Shown here: piece by piece, positions 43,534 to 51,089 of the stretch
How the letters are laid out: each line of letters begins with the position of its first letter
Position numbering within the stretch: the stretch's first letter is position 1
Source of the DNA: Arthrobacter sp. YN
GTDB lineage: Bacteria; Actinomycetota; Actinomycetes; Actinomycetales; Micrococcaceae
Direction: 5' to 3'
Length of the DNA: 64,000 nt
Assembly: GCF_002224285.1 (NCBI RefSeq)
Contig: NZ_CP022436.1
Location: 744,001-808,000, forward strand
The notes under the pieces: generated by a model
What the model was told of the DNA's origin: nothing
The model's input: the letters and a program-made list of their open reading frames with translations, nothing else
The model's database searches: none
Program-made: the position numbers and the translations under genes

Positions 43534-44298
43534 TTAATGGGCTAAGCGGAGGAGCTCGTTCAGCAGAGATTTGTTGGCGCTGAAAAGGGGGAGCGGGGGC
43601 TGGGCTGGTTCTCGGCTGAGGAGGTCCAGACTGGGGAATCCACTGCCCGGAATGAGTATGGAGTCAGCGCCCATCAGGTTCCGGGAGCGCAGATCATCGA
43701 CCAGCTGGCGAGGTTGAATTTCCCATTTTGCTCCCAGGTCGAACCGATCTTGGCGCGGGTAGGCGTCCCATGCCGGCCCTAACTCATGCTGATGGAATCC
43801 GGGAGATACTATGCCGTAGAGCTTTAGATAGGACATCAGGGCGTCGATGGTCGGAGTTGTGAACCAAGGCGGCACAACGGTGTAAGGGCTGTGAGCACCC
43901 TTACGCTCCATGTCAGAAATGATTGCTTGTGCTGCTGTGGCAATGTTCCAATCTCCGTTGATCTGCAGCGCAGCGTCAATGAAGGCTTTGTCGAAGGTTT
44001 CCGGGTCGAAGATGCTGCTGCTGGTAAAGCAGAGACCGACAGCGTCGACTCCGATTCGGTCCAGTGTTTCCAATGCGGCAACGAGATGCGCTCCTGGCTG
44101 TTGCGCGACCTGTTCGCCTAGAAACTCTTCTCCGCTTTCCCGAGGAAGCCTGAATCGGCTGACATGTATGGATACCCCCGGCGGTGCCAGTCGGTTGATC
44201 TCCATTTCTGGAACTGGATCATTGTCGACCACAACGATCCCCACTCGGTATCGGTCGTGGTGTCCTTTGGTGGTTACTGGGGTGCTGTTATGTGGCAT
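43534..44298 (-). CDS. Maleate isomerase / Asp-Glu racemase superfamily enzyme
   Basis: A 254-residue enzyme of the maleate cis-trans isomerase/arylmalonate decarboxylase branch. The first catalytic Cys is present in AVGLCFTSSSIFD near residue 91. The second motif, normally SCT or similar in maleate isomerase, here reads ILIPGSGFPSLDLL near 215, so the second Cys is missing. A one-Cys enzyme would not perform the standard isomerisation, pointing to a different reaction such as decarboxylation or hydrolysis. I start at ATG 44298 (MPHNSTPVTT) after AAGGATC; it overlaps the MFS gene by 11 bases. Substrate inferred only from the operon. Confidence 0.75.
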   Translation of the reverse strand: MPHNSTPVTTKGHHDRYRVGIVVVDNDPVPEMEINRLAPPGVSIHVSRFRLPRESGEEFLGEQVAQQPGAHLVAALETLDRIGVDAVGLCFTSSSIFDPETFDKAFIDAALQINGDWNIATAAQAIISDMERKGAHSPYTVVPPWFTTPTIDALMSYLKLYGIVSPGFHQHELGPAWDAYPRQDRFDLGAKWEIQPRQLVDDLRSRNLMGADSILIPGSGFPSLDLLSREPAQPPLPLFSANKSLLNELLRLAH

Positions 44299-45670
44299 TG
44301 GAGCGATCCTTAAGTGTGAGTGCCACGACAACACCTATCAGGGCGAAGGCTGCGTTTATGCCGAATGCCAGCGGATACCCCAGCTCAGGACCAGTCAAAG
44401 CTATGACGAGTACGAGCAAGGCAAGGCTAATGCCGCCCGCTACGTATTGAGATGTTGTGATCAACGAGCCAGCGGCGCCCTGGCTTTCTTGCGGAGCGTC
44501 AGAGGTGCCGAGCACGAACATCGCGGTGTAGATGAGCCCGTGACCAAAGCCGCTCAAGAGGAATCCTGGCAATAGTCCTATCCAGAAGTTGTCGATTCCG
44601 AGGGAAACTGCGAGCAATAACAGTCCCCCGGCTGAAATTGCGAAGCCCAGACCGAGGACACGTTGGACGCTATTGCTGACGATCAGCTTGCCGGCAACGA
44701 CATTGCCGACGGTAACCATGGCTGCGAGGGGGAGGAAAGCAATCCCGGCGGCGAGGGCTGAGTAGCCTCGTTGTTCTTGGAGGTAGAGGGTTACCAGGAA
44801 AAACTCGGTGCCTACACTGGCCATGTAGAGACCTGCCGCGATTGTGCCTGCTCTCAATGCACGTAATTTACGCAGTGGCCTCTCTATGAGTGGTGAGCCG
44901 GAGCGGCGCTCGTTGAACAGGAATGTCAGGACCGCAAGGATGGCCAGCACCGTCACTGACCAGAAGAGCCCCGCTGATGTTTCTGGGTCTGCCAGGAGAG
45001 TGAGAGTCAGTACGACAAGGAGTATGGCTGCCGTGCCGGCGATGCTGGACATCACCGGAATTGTGGTCGGTTCTGTCTGGGGGTTTTTATTGCGGAAGGT
45101 TCTAACGGCGCCTATCACGCAGACGATAACGAGCGGGATATTGATCAGGAAGGTCCATCGCCAGGACAGCGTAGTTAGCAGGCCGCCCAAAACGACGCCC
45201 GCTGCCAGGCCTGAAGCCCCGACCGCGCCCCATATGGCATAGGCGTTGCTGCGCAGTTTACCGCCTGGAAAGGACTGGCTGAGCAGGGCCAGAACAGAGG
45301 GAAGTAATGCTGAAGCGGCAATGCCTTGGAGTGCTCTGGCGAGAAGGAGGAGGGTGGCGTTATCGGCGATGCCGCCTAAGAGGCTGGCGAGCCCAAAAAG
45401 CAGGACGGATCCGATGAAGACACTCTTGCCGCCGAATTTATCGACGATTCGTCCGCCGAGGAGAAGGAGTCCGGCGAAGAGAAGCGCGTAGGAGCTGACC
45501 ACCCACTGGAGTGATGCACCGTTCATTGCCAGCTCAGCTCCGATGCTGGGCAGTGCGACGTAAACGATGGAGTAGTCCAGTGCGATGATGAACTGTGCAA
45601 TCGATATCACGATGAGTGTCAGGGTTTGTACGCCCGTTCGCTTTTCGACGGGCGTGCTAGTCGTAGACAA
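44288..45670 (-). CDS. MFS transporter, DHA2-like (14 TMS type)
   Basis: A 460-residue drug/proton antiporter-like transporter with 13-14 predicted membrane segments. The DHA2 signatures are visible: LDYSIVYVALPSIGAELAM near residue 30, GGRIVDKFGGKSVFI loop 2-3 near 75, and the motif C region GAVGASGLAAGVVLGGLL near 150. Such proteins usually export small organic molecules. It follows the HAD phosphatase gene by 12 bases and overlaps the maleate-isomerase-like gene, so it plausibly exports or imports the pathway's compound. Confidence 0.88.
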   Translation of the reverse strand: MSTTSTPVEKRTGVQTLTLIVISIAQFIIALDYSIVYVALPSIGAELAMNGASLQWVVSSYALLFAGLLLLGGRIVDKFGGKSVFIGSVLLFGLASLLGGIADNATLLLLARALQGIAASALLPSVLALLSQSFPGGKLRSNAYAIWGAVGASGLAAGVVLGGLLTTLSWRWTFLINIPLVIVCVIGAVRTFRNKNPQTEPTTIPVMSSIAGTAAILLVVLTLTLLADPETSAGLFWSVTVLAILAVLTFLFNERRSGSPLIERPLRKLRALRAGTIAAGLYMASVGTEFFLVTLYLQEQRGYSALAAGIAFLPLAAMVTVGNVVAGKLIVSNSVQRVLGLGFAISAGGLLLLAVSLGIDNFWIGLLPGFLLSGFGHGLIYTAMFVLGTSDAPQESQGAAGSLITTSQYVAGGISLALLVLVIALTGPELGYPLAFGINAAFALIGVVVALTLKDRSNAT

Positions 45671-45682
45671 AATCAGACTTCC

Positions 45683-46366
45683 TTAGTGGTGAAGTGGCTG
45701 AGGGAGAAGGGAACTGGGAATCTTGGTGGGGTCATCCCAGATGAGAGAAGCCCCTGCTAAGGACAATTCGTGAGGCGTGTCGACACCCCAGGTCACTCCA
45801 ACGCCGGTCATTCCTCCGGAAACGGCCATCTTCATGTCATGGACGGAGTCTCCTATGACGGTGCATGAATCTGGGGAGACTCCGAGGCGGCTTGCGACGA
45901 GCAACGCCATGTCAGGAGCTGGTTTGGGGTTGAGGACGCTGTCAGCGCCGAGCACGACATCGAAATATTCGCGGAGCCCCGCTGCTGTGAGTATCTCTTC
46001 GGCGCTCTGGAGGACTTTGCTGGTAGCGACGGCGAGGCGATGCTCCGACCTGAGAGCTTCGAGTGATCGCCTCATTCCTGGAAAGACCAGGGAGGGGGCC
46101 ACACTCACGACGTGTTCGGAGAACAGGGATCGGAAAACAGTGAGTGATTGTTCGGACGTGGAAGCAGGCCAGCCGAAGGAGATGAACATCTCCTGGAGAG
46201 GTTTGCCGATCATGGCGCGAATGGCCGTATCTGATGGAGCCGCGAGGCCCAGTTGTTCTGCTGTCCTGTTTACTACATGGACAATTCCCATGGGTGTATC
46301 CAGCAGGGTTCCGTCAAGATCAAATATGACTGCCACTGGGAACCCCAACCTGCAATTTGTTGGCAA
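45683..46366 (-). CDS. HAD-family phosphatase (phosphoglycolate phosphatase-like), paired with the PsuG-like gene
   Basis: A 227-residue HAD class IA phosphatase: motif I VIFDLDGTLLDTP, motif II VATSKVLQSAEEIL, motif III/IV KPAPDM and VIGDSVHDMKMAVSGG. It overlaps the end of the psuG-like gene; GTG 46336 (VAVIFDLDG) is an alternative start giving a 17-base overlap and a more typical N-terminus. In C-nucleoside pathways a HAD enzyme (AlnB, and the equivalent of indigoidine/minimycin clusters) removes the 5'-phosphate from the C-riboside formed by the PsuG homologue. That pairing is the basis for a matching role here. Confidence 0.82.
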   Translation of the reverse strand: MPTNCRLGFPVAVIFDLDGTLLDTPMGIVHVVNRTAEQLGLAAPSDTAIRAMIGKPLQEMFISFGWPASTSEQSLTVFRSLFSEHVVSVAPSLVFPGMRRSLEALRSEHRLAVATSKVLQSAEEILTAAGLREYFDVVLGADSVLNPKPAPDMALLVASRLGVSPDSCTVIGDSVHDMKMAVSGGMTGVGVTWGVDTPHELSLAGASLIWDDPTKIPSSLLPQPLHH

Positions 46367-47251
46367 TTTCCGCCGCGGCTACTGCTGTTGAGACGAGAAC
46401 GGCCCTGTTAGCGTGGACGCTCGCCCCGTCGGTCGACGCTGAGATAGCTGACAGCACCACTGGGGTCAGGGCCTGGCCTTTGACCCCCTGCTCCCGCGCT
46501 TGGGTCAAAGCCGACTCGACAGCGTCGTTGAGTAACTCCAGCGGGAGGGCTGCATCGTCAGCAATGGGCTTGGTGACGAGCACACCTCCGGGAAGGTTCA
46601 ACGCCAGATGAAGACCGATGAATTTGGCCACCTCATCGATGCTGTTAAGTGTCCACGGGACTTCCTGCCCGGAGGACACTCCGTAGTAGTTCGGGAACAT
46701 CCGTGTGCCCAGGCCAACCACTGGAATGCCCTTGGTTTCCAGATACTCCAAGGTTAGTGCCGGGTCGAGGAGTGATTTTGCTCCGGCGCAGACCACTGCG
46801 ATCGGTTGGCGTGCTAATTCCTCAAGATCGGTGGAGATGTCCAGGGAGGTTTCGGCTCCTCGATGGACGCCTCCGATTCCTGCGACGCTGAAGACCTTGA
46901 TGCCGGCGCTGGCCGCGACGATGAGGCTGGATGAGACAGTTGTGCCGGCTGTCAGGTTTGTTGAGAGCCCGACGGCAATGTCTCGGGTGCCGACTTTGCG
47001 GGGGAGTTTTCGTGGGCGAGACGCTCGAGTTCTTCTGGCGTTAGGCCTAGTTTGATTCGACCATCGATGAGAGCTACGCGTGCGGGTGTCGCTCCGGCTG
47101 CGAGGATGGCGTCATCGACTTCTTGGGCGGAGGCGAAATTGGTGGGGTACTTTCCGCCGGAGACAACTGATGTCTCCATCGCAACGACGGGTCTGTCCTC
47201 AGAAAGGGCGGAACGTACTTCGTCTGAGACGTCTGTGTAGTCATTTAACAT
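46320..47251 (-). pseudogene. psuG: Pseudouridine-5'-phosphate glycosidase (PsuG)-like C-glycosidase, one-base frameshift
   Basis: About 310 residues if repaired. Frame 1 (47251-47000) covers VSDEVRSALSEDRPVVAMET and VALIDGRIKLGLTPEELERL; frame 2 continues RKVGTRDIAVGLS, AGIKVFSVAGIGGVHRGAE, VVCAGAKSLLDPALTLEYLE to TAG-equivalent stop at 46320. The break is at a run of five G (plus strand 47000-47004); one more base restores the frame. Catalytic Lys residues in IKLGL and GAKS and the Glu in MET are kept, but the usual SHGMPxPxN loop is SGGKYPTN, so substrate recognition should differ from true PsuG. Known family reaction: reversible C-glycosidic bond formation between ribose-5-phosphate and uracil. 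No kinase (PsuK) is adjacent. Confidence 0.82.
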
Positions 47252-47296
47252 TGTGAATTCCTTGGTTTCCTGCGGGATCGGATAGTGCTGCAGTGT

Positions 47297-47503
47297 TTAG
47301 GTACAAAAGCTCGTTTCATTGACTGTGAGCGGTGGCGTGTCCATATGAGGGCCACTAAGGACTCGTAGGACGGACAGCGCGGAATGTAAATTTGCGTAGG
47401 GAACGACATTTTCCACCGTGATTTGATTTCTGACGGATAGAGTCAGTGACAGCATTGAATATGCTGACTGAAGCCCGTCCGGAGCGGCTGGAGTGCCGAG
47501 CAT
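47297..47503 (-). CDS. Small ORF of unknown function upstream of psuG
   Basis: A possible 68-residue product starting MLGTPAAPDGLQSAYSML and ending TVNETSFCT. It sits in the 280-base gap between the second SMR gene and psuG, in the operon direction. No ribosome site is obvious and I recognise no domain. It may be a leader peptide, a fragment of a lost gene, or chance; the gap probably also contains the promoter of the psuG-cupin genes. Confidence 0.3.
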   Translation of the reverse strand: MLGTPAAPDGLQSAYSMLSLTLSVRNQITVENVVPYANLHSALSVLRVLSGPHMDTPPLTVNETSFCT

Positions 47504-47531
47504 GCCGTGGGTCGAGGGGGAATTCTCTTCG

Positions 47532-47966
47532 TTACTGAGTTGGTTCAGGAGTGGTTTTCCCGGTGGTTTGCTTCCTGGCTTCGATCGTGGGGCTGTCGGC
47601 GAGTTTGAGCCAGACGACACCCCCGATGATGACTGCCAGCCAGAACGCCTTGGTCAAGGTCAGAGTTTCGTCGAAGAAGACAGGGCCCAGAAGTGCGGCC
47701 CCCACCGCACCGATCCCTGCCCACACTGCGTAGCCGATCCCAACGTCGATTTTCTTTAGGGCCACGCTGAGGAAGAAGAGGGTGAAGAGGAAGAACACAA
47801 TTGCAATCAGAGACCATGTGAGATTGGTAAACCCCTCGCTTCCGTTCACGCTGAGGGCGTAGCCGACCTCGAATACTCCGGCTAGCAGCAGGGCTGCCCA
47901 TGGGCCTGTTTTCGTCTCGGCTGCAATCTTTGCCGAACTGTTTGAAGTGTCTGTTGTGGTGGTCAT
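47532..47966 (-). CDS. SMR-family transporter subunit (long N-terminal extension)
   Basis: A 144-residue small multidrug resistance protein with four predicted transmembrane helices. Helix 1 carries the essential Glu in LLLAGVFEVGYALSV, helix 3 has VGIGYAVWAGIGAVGAALLG and helix 4 AFWLAVIIGGVVWLKL. It differs from typical SMR by a 25-residue Thr/Ser-rich N-terminus and a charged C-terminus. Adjacent to a second SMR gene, as in heterodimeric pairs such as EbrAB, YkkCD or NepAB; exported cation unknown. Confidence 0.88.
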   Translation of the reverse strand: MTTTTDTSNSSAKIAAETKTGPWAALLLAGVFEVGYALSVNGSEGFTNLTWSLIAIVFFLFTLFFLSVALKKIDVGIGYAVWAGIGAVGAALLGPVFFDETLTLTKAFWLAVIIGGVVWLKLADSPTIEARKQTTGKTTPEPTQ

Positions 47967-48000
47967 GTTAGGAGTCCTTTCAGGATGTGGGGAGTGAGGA

Positions 48001-48321
48001 TCAGGCGGCGGCGCTGAGGTTCAGCCCTACGACACCGGCGATGACGACGGCGATGCCGAGGAATTTCTTCCAGGTCAGGCGCTGGGAGAGGAAAAGGGCG
48101 CCGATGATGACAATCCCGACGCCTGCGACACTGGTCCAGATCGCGTATCCCACTCCAACGTCGAACGTCAGGAGTGCAAGGCTGAGGAAGAAAGTAGCGA
48201 TTGCGCCGCTGATGAGAGTGGCGATCGTCCACCAGAGTTTGGTAAAGCCTTGTGCTTTTCCGGCTAGGATGCCGACGGCAACCTCGAAGATGACGGCGAT
48301 GCCCAGGTAGAGCCAGTTCAT
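48001..48321 (-). CDS. SMR-family transporter subunit
   Basis: A 106-residue four-helix SMR protein with the Glu in LGIAVIFEVAVGILAGKA, GVGYAIWTSVAGVGIVIIGAL, and a final helix ending GLNLSAAA. Canonical length. Precedes the long SMR subunit by 34 bases, so the two probably form an asymmetric antiparallel dimer. The upstream genes encode a deaminase, so a nitrogen-containing by-product (an amine or guanidinium-like cation) is a reasonable export substrate by analogy with NepAB and Gdx; this is inference. Confidence 0.9.
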   Translation of the reverse strand: MNWLYLGIAVIFEVAVGILAGKAQGFTKLWWTIATLISGAIATFFLSLALLTFDVGVGYAIWTSVAGVGIVIIGALFLSQRLTWKKFLGIAVVIAGVVGLNLSAAA

Positions 48322-48334
48322 GATGGTGTTCCTT

Positions 48335-48850
48335 TCAGTTCAAGTGGTTGTGTGAGCGCAGATCTTTGCGCTCGGTGAGTCCTGGCGTTTGCAGATGGCG
48401 TATGAATGGCTCGTTGCCATGCTCAACGGGGAGTGGATGGTAAAGCCCGGCGCGACGTTCATCGGATACCTCCAGCGACGAGTAGCTGGAGCGATAGTCG
48501 AAGCCCCACTCGGCCACCGTGTCGCGGTCGATGGCGACGTAGATGGTTTCGATGCCGTGGTCGATCGCGAACCGGTAACAAAGCCCGCACGGCTCGCCCG
48601 TTGCCAACAGCACTGCGCCGGTCAGGTCCGTGCGTCCCTGAGCCGACATTGCGTCCCGCATTGCCACAATTTCGGCGTGCGCGGTCGGATCGCGCGTCTC
48701 CCGAACCTGATTGACGCCAAACGTCGAAATGACGCGCTTGTCATCAACGACTACCCCCACGAAGGGCAATCCGCCAGCCTCAACGTGGGTAACGCAGCGC
48801 GCGACAGCTTCCTCCATTACTTTCAGCAGCTCTGGAGGATAGGTCTTCAT
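48335..48850 (-). CDS. CDA-fold zinc deaminase (nucleoside/guanine-type)
   Basis: A 171-residue cytidine-deaminase-superfamily enzyme. The zinc site is complete: DPTAHAEIVAMRDA with His and catalytic Glu near residue 60 and TGEPCGLCYRFAI with two Cys near 88. The short C-terminal part resembles guanine deaminase or nucleoside deaminases rather than tRNA adenosine deaminases. Its ATG overlaps the DsbA-like gene stop (ATGA) and the SMR pair follows 13 bases later, so the enzyme and the exporter are made together. Confidence 0.85.
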   Translation of the reverse strand: MKTYPPELLKVMEEAVARCVTHVEAGGLPFVGVVVDDKRVISTFGVNQVRETRDPTAHAEIVAMRDAMSAQGRTDLTGAVLLATGEPCGLCYRFAIDHGIETIYVAIDRDTVAEWGFDYRSSYSSLEVSDERRAGLYHPLPVEHGNEPFIRHLQTPGLTERKDLRSHNHLN

Positions 48851-49500
48851 GACTGAACCCCCGGAACGTCAGCGATAAGTCCGGCAAAGCTGTCAACCGC
48901 CCTCTTCAGCCGGTCAGCATCGGGAACGCCGCTAAGCAGGATTCCTTCGATCATGATTCCCGGCACTGAGGTGATTCCCACAGTGTTCACTGCACGATCC
49001 TGATCGGCGCGGTGTCTGGCGCGGCGTTCGTCGCTGTTCAGTGCCGCTTCCACATCAGCTTTGTGAAGTCCAACAGAGACGGCGACGTCAGTAATCACCG
49101 CATCATCACCAATGTCGCGATCGTCCTGGAAGAACGCTCTATACATGGCGTTGGAGTACACAACCGCCTTGCCCGCCTCCTGCGCCAGCTGCAACACCAT
49201 GAACGCTTTCTCCGTCCGCGGCTGTGGAGAGATCGAGGGCAGCTTAAGGGGAACTCCGACGCGGTTGGCCATCGGGAAGACCGAGGCGTTCCAGATGCGC
49301 GGCAAGTAGTCGTCCTCCGGTCGAAGGGTGGGGACCGGAGTGGGCCGCAACTCGAACGGACGGATCCGCACCTCGACATCGCGATCTCGTTTCAGTTCCT
49401 CGATCGCGTCCTCGGCCAGGAAGCAGAATGGACAGACATAGTCCACGAAGACATCTACCTTTGTGCTCAACGGAACGGCCTCTCTTTCTTTGTTGTTCAA
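48847..49500 (-). CDS. DsbA-family thioredoxin-fold protein
   Basis: A 217-residue protein with redox-type motif CPFC in VDVFVDYVCPFCFLAEDAI, a helical insertion, and the cis-Pro loop VNTVGITSVPGIMIEGILL near residue 180. This is the DsbA/2-hydroxychromene-2-carboxylate isomerase group, whose members are disulfide oxidoreductases or glutathione-like isomerases. No signal peptide. Possible internal TTG start (VPLSTKV region). The first structural gene after marR, with palindromic ACATG-type sites just ahead of its start. Confidence 0.85.
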   Translation of the reverse strand: MNNKEREAVPLSTKVDVFVDYVCPFCFLAEDAIEELKRDRDVEVRIRPFELRPTPVPTLRPEDDYLPRIWNASVFPMANRVGVPLKLPSISPQPRTEKAFMVLQLAQEAGKAVVYSNAMYRAFFQDDRDIGDDAVITDVAVSVGLHKADVEAALNSDERRARHRADQDRAVNTVGITSVPGIMIEGILLSGVPDADRLKRAVDSFAGLIADVPGVQS

Positions 49501-49511
49501 CAGTATGAATC

Positions 49512-49530
49512 TGCATGTGCATACATGTAT
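49512..49530. promoter_or_regulatory. MarR-type site between marR and the DsbA-like gene
   Basis: TGCATGTGCATACATGTAT contains the perfect palindrome ATACATGTAT (49521-49530) and the near-palindrome TGCATGTGCA. It shares the CATGTA elements of the site at the marR start. It lies 12 bases upstream of the DsbA-like start codon, well placed to block transcription initiation. Confidence 0.5.
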
Positions 49531-49559
49531 CGGATTAAAAAACCCCGCAGGGTTCGAGA

Positions 49560-50036
49560 TCAGGAAATCAACTTACCGATCGTTTCGAAGGTGTGGTCCA
49601 AGTCCACAATGTCGAGCTGCGGGTAATGCTTTGCTGCATTCTGCAGCAATTCACAGATCTTGGCCTCGTAGGGCTCGCGGATTTCCTTGATTGCATCCAG
49701 CCCCCGGTCGGTGATCACTGCATACACACCCCGCCCATCGTCGGGACAGGTGTCGCGGACGACCAGATGCTTACTCTCCATGCGACCCACCAGTCGTGTC
49801 ACTGAGCTCTGAGTGAGTCCGACCCTGTGTGCAAGCTCCGTGATTCGCAGCTCGTTGCCCGAGGCCCTGCCGAGGAGGAGCGCTGCACGGTACTCGGTAA
49901 GGCCGATACCGTAGGTTTCCGCGAGCCACTTACCGAGGGTAGTGTCTACCGCAGCCACGACTGCGGCAACCTGGCACCAGTCTGCGCTGAGGTCGCGCGT
50001 GCGGACCTCCCCCGCCGAATCAGAAGAAGAGTCCAT
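49560..50036 (-). CDS. MarR-family transcriptional regulator
   Basis: A 158-residue winged-helix repressor: dimerisation helices at the ends, DNA-binding region ELRITELAHRVGLTQSSVTR near residue 70, and wing RDTCPDDGRGVYAVITDRG. Start chosen at ATG 50036 (MDSSSDSAG); ATGs at 50042 and 50054 are possible. No Shine-Dalgarno is visible, so the mRNA may be leaderless. A perfect palindrome lies immediately upstream. It heads the DsbA-deaminase-SMR genes and probably induces them in response to a toxic or catabolised small molecule. Confidence 0.85.
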   Translation of the reverse strand: MDSSSDSAGEVRTRDLSADWCQVAAVVAAVDTTLGKWLAETYGIGLTEYRAALLLGRASGNELRITELAHRVGLTQSSVTRLVGRMESKHLVVRDTCPDDGRGVYAVITDRGLDAIKEIREPYEAKICELLQNAAKHYPQLDIVDLDHTFETIGKLIS

Positions 50037-50037
50037 G

Positions 50038-50049
50038 TACATGCATGTA
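50038..50049. promoter_or_regulatory. MarR autoregulatory palindrome
   Basis: TACATGCATGTA is perfectly self-complementary and lies directly in front of the chosen marR start. A further AGCATGTA half-site follows at about 50055-50062. Related CATGTA palindromes occur at 49512-49530, supporting recognition by the same protein. Confidence 0.55.
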
Positions 50050-50132
50050 ATCATAGCATGTAGGGGTCAAGCCTTCGCACCTTGACTGAGGGGAACGCTC
50101 GCTCAACTGCGAAACACCCGCGTTAACAGGCG

Positions 50133-50361
50133 TTACCAACTCATGTCGCGAGCCACTTCTGCGCGTGCATGGTCGATTTGCTCCTGCGAAGCGCCAGGAA
50201 CATCAGTCTCAGTTTCAATGCGAGTCAAGAGATCTGCCAAAGCTTGCTTCTCCGCTGGCTGCGATATCGACACCGCATTCAGATCAGCCGACATTAGACA
50301 GTCATAGAGAACAACGACGTCCGCGCGCCCGAGCTTGACGTTAACGGTTAGTAGCCTTCAT
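50133..50361 (-). pseudogene. Small antitoxin-like ORF, apparent one-base insertion
   Basis: From ATG 50294 the strand reads MSADLNAVSISQPAEKQALA then DLLTRIETETDVP, QEQIDHARAEVARDMSW, TAA at 50133. Upstream the same frame is open (VKLGRADVVVLYDCL) and joins ATG 50361 as MKLLTVNV if one G is removed from AAGG, giving about 75 residues. The tail resembles small antitoxins but no toxin gene is next to it. The rest of the 560-base interval up to 50618 holds no other gene I can support. Confidence 0.4.
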
Positions 50362-50618
50362 CTTTTTGTTGTTGATGATGCAGCCGTTGAACCTGTGTAT
50401 CCCATTCTGGTTGTTGATCTGGTCGGCGATAATGGGAACCTTCCGCTGCCTCGCCAGCGACCTGGGCAATGTCGAAAACAACGCAAGTATTGCCGATATG
50501 GACTGGTAAGACTTGCCGGGCGAACGAACGTCAACGGCGTCTTCAGGGGCTTTGTCTGACCTCGTCCTTAGTTCAGGCGATGCGCACCTCATCCCATGAC
50601 ATTCGCCCCGAGCGCGTG

Positions 50619-51089
50619 CTAGGCCGCCACCGTCTTCAAGTAGTTCCGGATGCCATCCACCACCATCTGGTGGTCCTCGTCCGACGACAAGCCGGACACC
50701 GTGACGGCACCGACCACGCCGGCATCACGCACACGGATGGGGAAAGAACCGCCGTCCAACGTGTAGTCCTCCGGAGCCAGCCACCCACCACCGAGTGGGT
50801 TGCGCTCGGCGAATTGTTCACCCAAGAACGCCGTGCTGTGCTCGAACCGCAGCACGGATGCGGACTTGCGGCGGATCCACTCTTCCTGGTCGGCCGTGGC
50901 GCCGGGCAGCACGCAGCGGAAGAGGACGATGTTGTGCCGGCGGATATCGATCGCAACCCCGAACTCCGAAGCGATGGCATGGTTGGCTATCAGTGAGCCG
51001 AGCCGCCAAGCGTCATGGTGATCGAACGAAGCGAAGACCAGCTCTTCTTCCTGCTGGCGGAGTTCAGCGAGGCGGGGTGAATCAGTCAT
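50619..51089 (-). CDS. UPF0303 / GlcG-like heme-degrading-domain protein
   Basis: A 156-residue protein of the UPF0303 (YBR137w) family, related to GlcG/HbpS domains. Signatures: EELVFASFDHHDAWRLGSLI, VAIDIRRHNIVLFR, IRRKSASVLRFEHST and SFPIRVRDAGVVGAVTVSGL. Family members bind small ligands or act as accessory proteins in sugar-utilisation operons; biochemical role is unclear. Start ATG 51089 overlaps the stop of the upstream oxidoreductase gene (ATGACTGA), so it belongs to this operon. Confidence 0.85.
   Translation of the reverse strand: MTDSPRLAELRQQEEELVFASFDHHDAWRLGSLIANHAIASEFGVAIDIRRHNIVLFRCVLPGATADQEEWIRRKSASVLRFEHSTAFLGEQFAERNPLGGGWLAPEDYTLDGGSFPIRVRDAGVVGAVTVSGLSSDEDHQMVVDGIRNYLKTVAA

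Noticed and set aside
48322..48334. Guanidine riboswitch ahead of the SMR pair
   Set aside because: Only 13 bases separate the deaminase and SMR genes, leaving no room for such an element, and no ACGR-loop hairpins were seen.
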